64,000 bases of DNA, taken from Fennellomyces sp. T-0311 (taxonomy: Eukaryota; Mucoromycota; Mucoromycetes; Mucorales; Lichtheimiaceae). Location of the stretch: positions 1 through 64,000 of the forward strand of contig JALLLT010000007.1 in assembly GCA_025266875.1 (NCBI GenBank), in the 5' to 3' direction. The position numbers and the translations under genes were made by a program. Under the pieces are notes generated by a model. It searched no databases. It had not been told where the DNA came from and was given only the letters and a program-made list of their open reading frames with translations. This document shows, piece by piece, positions 33,635-45,170 of the stretch. Position 1 is the first letter of the stretch; the number at the start of each line of letters is the position of its first letter.

Positions 33635-35942
33635 TCAATTTTCTTGGTTTCGTTCAGCAACAATCATCTTTCCCAGACGATCGATGCTTATCTGAAGGTC
33701 TGAACGTCGCCTTTCCAACCTTTCGGCTGCATCCACAAACGATAAGCATTTTTCACTGGCAATCCGCTTAACTTCGTCGTATATTACTTTTCGTCGGCAA
33801 AAAAAACGCGATTCGGTCGGGTTCTTCCTCCATTTCGTACCATATGTTTCTTCTAATGACTTGACCGATGGCAGGCCGGCTAACCCTTGCTCGTATTCTC
33901 TCCACACATCAACAATACTGACAATGCGCCGGTTCAATGTATATTGCGGTGGTGGTGACAAGGATAAGCCGCCAATTGGAAGTTCGTTGCCAATGTCAGA
34001 GTCGGTTCCTTGTGTACTGATAATTGCGGACTCAGAGGTACTAGTTGACGCCATAGCAGTATTTGCACCAATATTTGAAGGAGGATTGCGAGTCAAGTAA
34101 AAAGGATTCGCAAAAAAACCATTCATCATGTCCGAAAGGTTTTGAAATCTTTCGTGTTGGGATTGTCCGAGCGTCTCCATGTCGTTTCGTACATTGCTTA
34201 TGTCATCTGCAATGTTGCCGAGGGATGATTTCAGTACTTCAGTGAGATGTGGCATAGCTCTTTGAAGTTGGACGTTAATCGGTTCTTCATCTTCGGAGGT
34301 ATTGACCAGCCTCTGAGACAGTTTCATCTCGAATTGCTTGTATAGTGGGTGATCAAATATTTCACCTGTCCACAAAAAATGTGTTGGGTGCAGTTTTTTT
34401 AAAATAACAGAGTCCTATTAGAAAGGTGAAGATACTTTAAGTTAGAATATATGATCGATATAGAGTTTTGAATGAGATTAAATAACGCTACCTGTAGAAA
34501 AACAACTCGTAAGTAGCGCATGAATTCCAAAAAATTTGGACCGGCAAGATCCTTCTGTACACTGTTGGAAGCGAACCTTGACAGCCATTCCTCGATATCG
34601 GGAAAAACCAGCTTCTGTAGTTCCTCGGGTGGGTCAAGCGAGGCACGCGGTAACCAAAATGCACCAGCTTTTTGTGCATAGAAACCGGCCAATGCACGAA
34701 TAGCTTGCTTTGGCAAGCTAGTAAGATAACAGCCGATCATCTTATCGGAGCCCCAGCGCCCAATTCGTCGTTGTTCACTATCGGAAACATCTTGCTCTGC
34801 AATAGCTCGAAGCGCACTACCACGATTAATATGGGTGATTTTACTCGAGTTTATACCACATGCTTTCAGAGCCTCCAAATAACCATCTCTTTGCGTATTG
34901 TAGGTGATTGGACTTGTACGGTCCATGCCTTTGAGGACATGAATGTCGTACCAATGGCGTCTTGTAGTGAAATCGGGAAAGTCTTCGCGTTCGACATGAA
35001 AACGGCAAAAGAAGTAAAGCGCCATTGCACCAATTGGACATACTTCTACACATCGATTCCGGATAGCTGCGCCGTACTCTAAGCGCCCATGCTGGTTCGT
35101 TTTCCCTTTATATAAATTGCTTAGAAGAAAAGGTAAAAGTATCATTGGCGTGTTTTCAAACGTACCTTTGTTCATAGTGATTACCATGGCAATACACTTT
35201 GTTGGTCCTTCTCCTGCAAGCTCGGTACAGAACAAGTCTGGTAGTTGCATGATCCGTTTTGTTTCGCCTCTTCCCAGGATCGCATGTCCCAGTAAAAAGT
35301 CCAGACGATTCCGAAGGTGATGTGCTGTGTTCTGCGCAAATATGAATCGGGAAACAATCTTGAGTTCATCTAGCGTATATCCATCATTCAAGGTACTGAT
35401 GCCACGGTCTTCATATTCAAGTCGTTTGCGTATCGCATTCTCCCGATCGTAATCACTGAGAAAATTTTTGACGAGAGTACCACGAGCGGGTGGATGCGTG
35501 TTTCCATGAACACTTGCTTGTACGGCTTGCAGAGCAACCACTGCCTTAGCATACGCCTGTAGAGCCTCCTTGCTCAAACGTTTTGGGGTTCCATCCGGCA
35601 TTTTCTTCTTCTTGTTCCTTATATTTCCGTTTTTGACCACGGACTTGAGAAACGCAAGAAGCTTGGCTTCTGTCACAGTATCGCAATCGGTGAATCCTCG
35701 CATATCACACCATAACTATCAAAATATATAATTATTTTATTGGTAAGCATGTATACAATTTAACACACCTTCCAATGCTTTTGTCTCAAAAGATACATTT
35801 TCCGCGTATTGTCTGATAAGTTTTCGAGATGTCGCATCATCGCTGACATGACTTCTTCCTCGAGAAATGCTTTGTTCCTTTCATCGGTAGTCTCAGCCTT
35901 CTCAACAGACTTTGTTGATCTAGTACTGCGTTTTGGCGCCAT
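33635..35942 (-). CDS. Crypton tyrosine recombinase with GCR1_C-type domain
   Basis: Three exons: 35942-35769, 35715-34492 and 34414-33635, joining in frame to 725 aa with no stop. Residues 1-62 form the start (ending HWKLWCDMRGFTDCDTV, the SAM-like core-binding region). The catalytic domain has Arg near 207 (LGRGETKRIMQLPD), H-x2-R at 353-356 (THINRGSALR), the GRW box at 377-379 and the candidate nucleophile Tyr near 388 (CYLTSLP). The C-terminal exon carries a GCR1_C-like DNA-binding domain (VDVWREYEQGLAGLPSVKSL...YGTKWRKNPTESRFFCRRK). Cryptons are YR-encoding DNA transposons in fungi, related to the Ndc10/DUF3504 family. Introns are 53 and 77 bp. It lies between MFS B and C on the same strand. 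Its termini were not found. Confidence 0.85.
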
Positions 35943-36349
35943 GTTGATGATATGTATGCGTAAGTCACTGATAATGAAAGAAGACAGAGGAAGAAATGGG
36001 AAACGAAGAAAAAAGTTTTTTATATCTGCTTTCATACACAATCGATGGTTGGCTGGGTCTTGTTACTTTGCAAGACCAGCACTCCAAAATACACCATGTA
36101 TTTTCACTCATCACTAAGCTCCGGTTGAAAAATACTGGACAAATTTCTCAATGCCCCTACAAAATAAATTTCAGACCTGGCATAAAATTTTCAGACCTAA
36201 GCCCTAGATACAGAATGAGCTATAATTTAACACTCAGAAGACAAAAGAAGCTGATTCATCGGGGACGTTAACTTACAAGTCAATTGTGTTTCTATAGCTA
36301 ATGTTGGCGTACGTTAGGTGACTAGTTTAGTTGAAAACATATAGTTATT
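35943..36349. other. Crypton upstream region
   Basis: No gene recognised. An overlapping plus-strand ORF (35996-36271) looks like chance. Confidence 0.4.
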
Positions 36350-36740
36350 TGTTGGAAGATGATTGACCTGCTCCTATAGGCATAAGGTCCCTTCTTTGCG
36401 GTACGAAGTGTAGTACGCACTATGTCTGAAAAAAACCCTCTAGGGGGAAAAAGAACAGATCGGATTTAAAAAAAAAGATTGGGAATTTAGCTGAAAGTAG
36501 TGCTGTGATAGATACCAGCACACATATCATGTGCGCTGGGCTATGGTGTGGTCGGTATGTAAGGGCATATAAGGCGATTTTCGGGGCCGGTTTTTCTTCG
36601 TCGTCCTTAATAGTTGGGTGGCTCAGGTCGTCGATCTTGCATAGAACATGAAGCAGGGTGGGCCATGTCCTCTTCCATTTGCCTCGTAGCAGTCCAGCAT
36701 TTAAACGCGGTAGGCAGCATGTTATCATTTATTCGTAACT
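36350..36740 (-). mobile_element. LINE relic, C-terminal RT end and 3' UTR (minus strand)
   Basis: The minus frame contains LPRLNAGLLRGKWKRTWPTL followed by LHVLCKIDDLSHP. This matches the end of the LINE ORF at 6027-7335 (LPRKAKSLRSGHWRRTWPLL, LQVLRDIDVCTHP). The non-coding end (36360-36400) shares the CTGCTCCTATAGGCATA block with other relics. It is 5'-truncated and degenerate. Confidence 0.65.
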
Positions 36741-37288
36741 ACGTAGTTGTTCCTTACGTACTACTTGAGAGACGCTTTTACATTTATGCGTATTCCTAAA
36801 CTAGAAGACACATGTATACATTTAGAGCACATTTTTATTATTACTAATACAGCATATGCACAATAAACTTGCCATCGACATTTCACCAATGTCCTTAGTT
36901 TACGCTATGCCAAAATAATACTTTGGAGTTACACAATTATATAGTGGCTTTCTGTATTTATATTAGAGCTTGCTATAATACAATTCTGGATAGCAATAAT
37001 GCACGTTTACTAGGCCTATGTACATACACGCTATTGCGGCTTCTTCCGAGTAAAACAAACAATAAGTAATAGTACAAACAGTTGTCAGCTACATAACAGC
37101 GGTCATCACAACCTAATCCTATTTCTTTCTTCTCTGCCACCAAGGATACGCTTTACGTATGCGCTCCCCGTAAATGTGAACTATTGGAACACATAAGCAA
37201 TAAAGGAACAGATTCATTAAAGCTCCCAAAGTGCTGCCAAAAAAGATCAGAAAAACCTTCGGTTGGTCAATGAAATGTTCTTTACTTA
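36741..37288. other. Intergenic DNA downstream of MFS C
   Basis: AT-rich, with no gene seen. Probable 3' UTR of MFS C near the right end. Confidence 0.4.
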
Positions 37289-39192
37289 CTAAGACCAGCT
37301 GTCACCTAATCTGGCACGTATGGATACAGATGCAAGAGAAAACACCATTGCCATTATATTACGGGTAAACGTAGCGGAAGCAGTTACTGATTGAAGATGG
37401 AAGTTAGACAATGAAGACTCTCTTCTATAAAAAGGGTTGTTTTTTAAAATACCAGATGCAGAGAACGGAAGATACGTGTCGACAAGGTATGTAGCGGTAA
37501 TGACCAAGGTATACATTGTTCCCAATGACACTAAATAAAGTTGAAGTTGATGCGCCTACATTTAGCGTTTCTCACTTACTCAAAAAGATTCCCACCAAGG
37601 GCGCAAACCAGTGGAGCCGAGCATGAAGGAACCAGCCGTACATAAGGCTACCAGCCACAAGCAAAGGAATACCAGCGTAGAGCGGAATCAAGCGAGCTTC
37701 TTTCTTAACTTTTCCATCTGTACTTCTGTTGCGAAGATAAATATATACACGGTCAGATGCTTGACCGGCGCTGAAAGCACCAAGACAATTTCCGACGCCA
37801 CCAGTGAGATACAGCAATCCCAACGAACCGGTATCGAAGTGGTAGATATCTGCATATGTCGGTGATAAGATTGTAACCAGAAAGTAGAACCAGCCGAAAC
37901 CAATAGCAGTCGGTAGGCACATTAAGAAAACATCCAAGTGAAGCAATAACCGGAGTCCACGTAGCTATAAGTATTAAAGGATGAGAGACGAACAGTAATG
38001 GCATCGCAATTATGTAACTTACTGGATCGAATTTGAGGTAGGCGATACGCTCTTTAATCGTCATTGGCTTCTCCTCTTCCGTTCGTGTAGGCCGATATAA
38101 TGTCTCACTCATAAGAACTGTGTTCGCTAGAAGGATTAGGCCACCAATGATGGCACAGATGTAAAAAATCCATCGCCAGCCGAGATTTTGCGCGACGTAG
38201 CCACCAAGAAGCGGTGATATCGCTGGACCCAATACTGTGCTTTTACCAGATATCAGTCCGACGATCCATATGAGGGTGTACTAGTGAAATGGCTTACGAG
38301 AGAGTCAGCGAACTGATAGCCTTTCCACGCTCATGAGGGTGGAACATATCTGCAGCTGTTCCACCGCCGACAGTCATTCCTAACAAATGCATTCAATTTA
38401 TAACTTCTTGAGTGAAAAAATTGTAAAAGTGTACCTGCGGACGAAAACACTCCTTGAAGTACACGCATCACAAAGAAAAGAGCAAGGCTGTTGGAGACCG
38501 CACAAACAATGGTCACAACGGTATATACCGCCATGGCACCAACGTAGACGGGCCTACGTCATTTAGGTTCGCGAACATCCACATTTATCCACTGTGAAAA
38601 CGTACTTGCGTCCAATTTTTTCACTAAAAGGAGCCCAAAACAGTGGCTGGTTCAACAAGATGCGTTAGGCGATTACAACGAATCCGGACACTCGGATTTA
38701 TACTTACAGCTATGGCCATGGCTAGAACGAAAAGGGCAATGGTTGCATTAATTACCTAAAAACAAAAATGATGAATATCGATATGGCGTCATCGGATCCG
38801 ATTGCTTACTGTCAAATTAGTGTTAAAATAATCTCGGAGATCCTCAGTGGCAGGCATCTATCCAAGTCGAACCTCTTATCAGCGGGACAGTTTTTCACGC
38901 TGTTAGGATTGAGATATATTACATAAACGGAGGATGTAAAGTAGCCACTGAATGCATTTAAAAAGACAATGCTGAAGTTTCCCCATTTCCTCAGGCTGGT
39001 CCAGTTCTGTGTTATTTTTCTAGGATAAGTTGTTTGATCCGACAATTTGGACTAAATTTTGGAAGCGCAAAAGTGAACCTTGGGATTTTTAGGATCCGCT
39101 GCTGGATCATCGCCTTTGATTTCCTGATGCGTTATTTCCTTGCTCTCCACACTGGCATTGGACCCGGTCGTGGTTCGTTCTTCGTCCTCCAT
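37289..39192 (-). CDS. MFS transporter C (DHA1-like), 11 exons
   Basis: Exons: 39192-39079, 39006-38923, 38857-38810, 38755-38708, 38646-38606, 38553-38435, 38379-38298, 38239-38023, 37964-37580, 37530-37453 and 37386-37289. They join in frame to 437 aa. It shares PLFWAPFSEKIGRK, GMTVGGGTAADMFHPHERGK, LGWRWIFYICAIIGGLILL and SPTYADIYHFDTGSLGLLY with A and B. The first donor is GTTCAC, as in A. It is the best candidate for an undisturbed member. Substrate unknown. Confidence 0.85.
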
Positions 39193-39838
39193 ATGTGAAA
39201 TACAAGAAGAAAGTGTGGGGAAGGAGAAACGGGTGAATAATCATAAATGAGAGTCGGAGAAGGCATTTTGGGAAATCTGCGTAACTGTTTCAATGAAAGG
39301 GGTAGAGTTGAGCCGTTGGTATGACAAATCCAGTAGCTTTTGTGTAGACACGATCCGAAGCATTTTGGCTTCTTAAGAAGTGTCCCACGCGTATTTCGTT
39401 CCTCCTTTCTTTGTTTGCTGTTGCTGCCATTGGTTCCAGATAATTGTTGCTATGGGTTTCTCGGGAAACGGCGGGTTTTGATTGAGACTGCCATGGGAAC
39501 CATGTATAATGAGTCAGAATATGGGTTCACTGTAGCAAGATGCTACTGGAGAGAGCGAGAAAGAAGCAGATTGGAAGCAACCATGATACTGTTTCATAAC
39601 GTGGAAACAGTTCAATGCGGACATAAAGCCGATGAAGAGTTCTTATTGGCCCCCACATTTCTTCATGTGGGTTTCTTGTTTTTCCCCACGGTCCGTACCT
39701 GCCAACCACTGTTTTCTTTTTCTTTTGCGATTAGCAACAAAACAACCTCCCCACTCTTTTCTTTTCGCCTGCTTGCCTCGGCCTAACCAGCGCCTATTGC
39801 CGCCCGCCTCATTATATCCCGTTCTCGTCAATTAATAC
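39193..39838. other. Divergent promoter region between MFS C and the CoA carrier
   Basis: A 646-bp head-to-head spacer. A 148-codon plus-strand frame (39340-39786) runs through it but has no recognisable domain and lies in pyrimidine-rich sequence just upstream of the carrier start. I take it as promoter and 5' UTR. Confidence 0.5.
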
Positions 39839-41125
39839 ATGCAGACCACCTCACCACAGCCTATCGCGGCACCTACACCCGCAACTACCGTTCGAGTCAC
39901 TGCGACCAAAAGGGACAGCCGAACAAAGACCCAGAATCTCGACTACGTTATGCGATCAGGCCTAGCTGGCGGCCTTGCGGGCTGCATGGTATGTTCACGA
40001 CGCTCACTTTTTCCCTTTGCCGAGCCGATTGTGCTGACAAATATGTAAAAACTTTTTTCTTGGAATGTCAAAAGGCCAAAACGATAATCGCGCCGCTCGA
40101 TCGAGTCAAGATTCTATTCCAAGCGCGGAATCCGGTATTTGATAAATATGCTGGTAAGGACAGGATGGCTCAAGCAGTGCAAAGGTGCTGACTGTGCTGG
40201 TGAAGGAACGTTCTCGGGCGTTTTCAAAGCCGGGCGAGACATTATGAAGGACACGGGCGTGAGGGGTTTGTTTCAGGGCCACTCGGTTACGCTGATACGA
40301 ATCTTTCCATACGCGGCCATTAAGTTTGTCGCGTACGAGCAGTATCGTGCTGTAAGTGTCACATCTCCTTGCATGTCCTTGTTGTCCTGAGCGCATAACC
40401 ATGCTTTATTGCAGATTCTGATGCCATCCAAGGCACGCGAGACCGGAGCTCGTCAGTTCATCGCTGGCTCCGTGGCTGGTGTCACGTCGGTCTTGTTCAC
40501 ATACCCATTGGATCTGCTGCGCGTGCGAATGGCGTACGAAGTCAAGCAAGTGGGAATGGCGCGGCCGGGTCTTCTTTCAACATGCGCACAAATCTATTAT
40601 GAGCCGGCTGCGGGCAGAATCGGCGGAGTACAGTTGAACCTATTGAACTTTTATCGTGGCTTTATGCCAACCGTGGCTGGCATGATTCCCTACGCTGGCG
40701 TATCGTTTTGGACACATCATCTGGCTACACAGATCGGTCGTTTTCATCCAGCCGTGATTCGGTGGACCCGTGCCCCGCTCGACTTCGATCCTAATTCACC
40801 TGACTTGACCCCCACCCAGCGACGGATACTGGAGAAGCCACCGCTCACAACTTCCGCAGAATTACTATGCGGCGGATTTGCTGGCTTAGTCGCCCAGACG
40901 AGCAGTTACCCTCTCGAAGTCATCCGCCGACGAATGCAAGTTGGTGGTCTGCTGAACCCTGAGGTCTTTGTCAGCTTCATGGATACTGTCAGGGATATTT
41001 ATCGCGTCAAGGGCTTCAAGGGATTTTACGTCGGTTTGAGCATCGGATACATGAAAGTCGTGCCCATGGTCGCCGTCAGTTTCGCGGTTTATGAACGTAT
41101 GAAGCGTGCGTTGCATATAGATTAG
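39839..41125 (+). CDS. LEU5: Mitochondrial CoA carrier, Leu5/SLC25A16-42 type
   Basis: Exons: 39839-39988, 40075-40153, 40206-40351 and 40415-41125, joining to 361 aa. Introns are 86, 52 and 63 bp. The three carrier repeats are visible from their signature boxes: [22 protein letters not shown] and [11 protein letters not shown]. Arg-Ile-Phe-Pro-Tyr-Ala ([10 protein letters not shown]) follows the first repeat, as in Leu5 and the Graves disease carrier. These proteins sit in the inner mitochondrial membrane and bring coenzyme A (or its precursor) into the matrix. The linker between repeats 2 and 3 ([20 protein letters not shown]) is typical of fungal Leu5. Substrate is inferred from family. 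Confidence 0.85.
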
Positions 41126-42314
41126 AATTGTGCTTCTTTTTTGGTAAGCGATTATTGACATGCTATGATGATACTGAGGACTCACTGCGTTCGTTACTAG
41201 AATGCCCAGTCCCTATTGTTCAAACACTATCCCCTTTTCACCCACTCGATACCTTTGCCATGTCCAAATATTTGCCGCTGGAGTCAACCCACCCCTCAAC
41301 TTTGTGTATTATAGCCCTTAATGTGTAAAATATATGTTTTCATACAGCCCTCTATTGCTTTATTTTTAAATTTGGGGGAATGGATGCACAACGATAGCGG
41401 CATAAGCACCAGATGTGCTTTGCAATCGCACACAAAAATTGTATGCGTGAAGAACAGTTTGAGGGTTATTTGTGAAAGTGGTAAATAACCTGTCAGCAGG
41501 ACCCTCGTTCTATTGCTATAATTATCGGTGCCCGATCTGATATCCATGTGTACGATATGTGAAAGAGAGATAGCTCAAAAGCTACATTTTACTTCTGAGA
41601 GATATTGGAGTTGTTACAGCGCTAGGTTTCTATTGCCAAGATGTTCTTGTTTAAAACAGTACATTGGCCAAAAACGCTTGTCGATCAAGCTCTGCGCCGG
41701 TGTGAGCGTTGCATACGTCGTTTTCCTGTCAAAGATAAAAGCCAAATTCATCATATTTGCTCTTACCATTTCACGGCAGAAAGCAACCGAGAAACAAATT
41801 CGTCTTTATGACTACGTGGGTATGTAGCTTTTTCTCACTTGTTAATATCAAGTACCGTTATACATATACCTGAAGCTTTTGTATTGTCGGTTTTATAGTA
41901 TTTCGCACAGAAAGTGTAAGAACAAAATTATGCTATCGCTGTTACAGAAACTCAACAATGATAATGCCGCCCCTCATCTGGTTTATTGTAGAGCGCAATT
42001 CTAGCTGCTTGAGGCGGTGGTTAGGAAGAGTCGGTGTAGGTGAGAGTAAATTACATAGGAATCTTTTATTTTACGGATTGCTTGTATATATGAGCGACCA
42101 TCACTTCATCCGAGGCTGCATTTGCCTGATAGAAAGGAAACGAGTCTGTATCGAACATGTTCGTGAGTAGTTTCGGTCTGCCTGAACAACTTTGCGGCGC
42201 TACATGTCCTAAAAATATCAGGCCACTTTTCTGAAACGAAAAATTAGTTTGACAGCTCTGCATATCTTTTTATTTGTTGGTGGCTCAGTGCAGCTTTTTT
42301 TTTTTTGAAAAAAG
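41126..42314. other. Intergenic region, no gene seen
   Basis: Probable 3' UTR of the CoA carrier and 5' region of the rhodanese gene. ORFs at 41528-41827 and 41958-42170 have no domain. Confidence 0.4.
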
Positions 42315-43696
42315 ATGCTGCCACGACATTTGTTTTCCTTGTCCTTAATTCGTCATGCTGTACGATCGAACTATCGTGGTGCCATAGCAACGCCAGCCAT
42401 AAAGCCAAGCCGACGACCCCTGCGTGCAATTGATATTCACAGCTCATTCTTATGCAAACGGTTTCTCGCCACTGTCCCTTCAAGTTACCGCACTCTTGCC
42501 TTTTACAAATTCCATGACTTGTCAAGTGATGATTTACCTGCATTCCGACAACAACTGCTGGACGATTTGAGTCGGTTTGACATTGTCGGACGCATTTACA
42601 TTTCCACCGAGGGCATCAATGCCCAACTATCTTGCCCTGAGCATCGGATAAACGACTTGCGAACGTACTGTCAAAAGACACTCGAACCTAAACTGGGGGA
42701 ACTGATGGATTTGAACATCGGCACGGAGCTTGAGGCCGGTGAACGAGCGTTCCGCGCGCTCCATGTGCGTATTCGGAAGCAATTGGTGGCTGACGGTCTG
42801 GATCCAGCTACATATGACCTTAAGAATCGTCCGTCGCATTTATCACCTGCAGAATGGCATGAAAAGTTAGCTGGATACAAGACAAAGCATGGCAAGGACC
42901 CTATCCTAATCGATATGCGCAATCACTATGAAAGGTATAAACCTAGTTTTCCTGTCTATTGGACTTTCAGCTCACATGAACAAGTGAAATTGGATATTTT
43001 GAAGGTGCGATTCGACCCAATGTCGATACGTTCCGAGGGAGTATCGATGCCATGAACGAAATTTGCAAAAACGTACCCAAGGACCAGGAGATCTTTATGT
43101 ATTGCACCGGTGGGATTCGGTGTACCAAGGCTGGTGCGATATTACAGTCAGCGTCTGGATTCAAAACGGTACATCTTGTCGAAGGCGGCATTACTTCATA
43201 CGGTCGATGGATCCGTGATCAGAATAAGCAATCTTTGTTTCGCGGCAAGAATTTCACTTTTGACAAGCGTCTGGGTGAAGATATTACTGATGAAGTATTG
43301 GGTAAATGCCATATTTGTGGCAGCCCATGCAGTCGCTACCAGAATTGCGCTCATGCATCGTGCAATTTGCTGATGCTATGTTGCTCAAACTGTGCCTCGC
43401 AGTTCCTGAATACATGCGGTCGAATGCATTGCTATGATACGGTGCATGATTTCAAAGCCAAGACTTCAGATTACTTCAAACCAGATGGTCCCATCATGAT
43501 TGACGGTGTGCGCGCCTTTGTCAAGCAGGGTGAACAAGGTGAAGAACGTGTTGTAGTTGGTAAAACCGGCGTCCAGTGCGAACATCAATATCATCGACGA
43601 ATCAGGGCAACTGAGGTGCTTGGTGAGCCAGGTGATATCCTCCAGGAGTGGACTCAAGCTGGCCGTGAGCTGCCTCCTGCACCTTCGTCATCATAG
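42315..43696 (+). CDS. Rhodanese-domain protein, TrhO/TSTD2-like
   Basis: Two exons: 42315-42934 and 42985-43696, with a 50-bp intron, giving 443 aa. The N-terminus is Arg/Ser-rich and could target mitochondria. Next is the N-terminal domain of the UPF0176/TrhO family (FDIVGRIYISTEGINAQLS). A rhodanese domain follows, with DPILIDMRNHYE at its start and the active-site Cys in MYCTGGIRCTKAG. The C-terminus carries a Cys-rich zinc-binding module (CHICGSPCSRYQNCAH...CCSNC). Bacterial TrhO makes 5-hydroxyuridine at the tRNA wobble position. The eukaryotic members' role is less clear. The apparent break at 42935 is removed by the intron. Confidence 0.85.
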
Positions 43697-45170
43697 ATTG
43701 TTTTATATGTGTACGATAGAAAGTTAAAGTTAATTACCCGGATTATGTGATTATAATTCCTTTTTGCCTAGACGGTTCTAAAATTAAGGAACGAACTTGT
43801 GGATAGAAGAGACAGTCCACCATACAGTAATACTACATTAAAAAGTAAATGCCTTCATTCTGTGTTAAGTCGCTTATTAGTGATAAGCTTCATCTGCTTC
43901 CAATTATCAATCTGGATACTGTGCTGCTTCAATAGTCAATTCAGAACCAAGCAACAGTATATAAAACAAGGAAATTGGCCGAGTTGCTACATTCGTTCAG
44001 TCGCGTTAGGTGTGGTATCTGAAGGCAATTCGAGCGTTAAGATTTTTAAGCTAGTAATACATGATATTTTATTCACTGTTTCAACGTGAACACCATCACA
44101 GCAAGATATTCCCATTCTAGTACTACTTAATAGGAATCGTTTCTTTCCCAACTCACACTTTGAGGGTGGAACTGAATGCTTAAGTAGGCTTCATTGGATT
44201 CTTCTGTCATATTGTATGCTTTTTTTATATATGCATCTGCACGAAGGTCGACGGCTTCAGCCATAAGCCTGCACAGTTGATTGACCAACGTCGAAGATTA
44301 GTCAGTGATGGCAGTGCACTGGTCTGTTTGCAATACGTTTCTAAATTTCGCGTGTAGTAAGATCGAACAGCGGTTTAACTGTTGAATGAAACTCTTGGAT
44401 TTGTGTTGAGGCGTGCTCTGATTCGACGAATGTTGTTGGCATTTGTTACGTAGACAATGTTTTGGTTGGTAGTGTTGGAAGTGTCACTCATACATGGTTC
44501 AAGAAAGTGAAGTCCACAACGAAACCAGTGCTTTACATTCGTTGTCGAAATATTCGGCAGCTGTCTGTCCAAGGCTGCTCCTCGCACACTACAGGGTGGC
44601 AGTCCTTTTATATCATAACAGCTGTACGTGGTTGAAAAGCTGTAGCGCGCTTGTGATGCACAAGGATCTATCGACTTTCTTCTATAGGCGTTGGGCCTCA
44701 TCCTTGCGATACAAAGGATAATGAATAGAGTGGGAGGCTTTTGATATATGTAGAAGGAGAAGCAATTATCAACTCCCGAAGGAACAATCTTTTCAATAAC
44801 ACGAGTAATTTCTCACTGTCTGCTAAGAGGAAAGCAGATCCATTTCAAAGAAACATGCGCCCAAGTACTTTGCGTAGCATGCAACACTGCTCAAGTTCCC
44901 CACTTGGAACCCCGCGTTCTTCCTCGACATCTGTGCGTACGTAGCTGTGTGTTTTTACTTGATTAAGACTGGAACTCGTACCAGCAAGCGTATTTGTGAG
45001 ACGGGATAAGCGAGGTATGTACGGATCCATACTGACATACCTCTCGCCAGTACAGAGGGTGCGTATATGCGCAAGCCAAACAGAATAAGTATCAAACTGG
45101 ATCATGATGTTTATTGCGATAGTTCATGCAGGTATATTTATATGAGGATTGCAGGGATGTTGTAAATGAC
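43697..45170. other. Convergent intergenic region with a possible LINE 3' remnant
   Basis: Contains the 3' ends of the rhodanese and amino-acid transporter genes. At about 44670-44720 the sequence cttctataggcgttgggcc followed by CCTTGCGATACAAAG is similar to the 3' ends of the LINE relics. The similarity is short and it may be an old remnant. No gene was recognised. Confidence 0.35.

Noticed and set aside
39340..39786. 148-codon ORF upstream of the CoA carrier
   Set aside because: No domain, low-complexity pyrimidine-rich DNA, and position fits promoter or 5' UTR.
42935..42984. Apparent split of the rhodanese gene into two ORFs
   Set aside because: A 50-bp intron joins them in frame.
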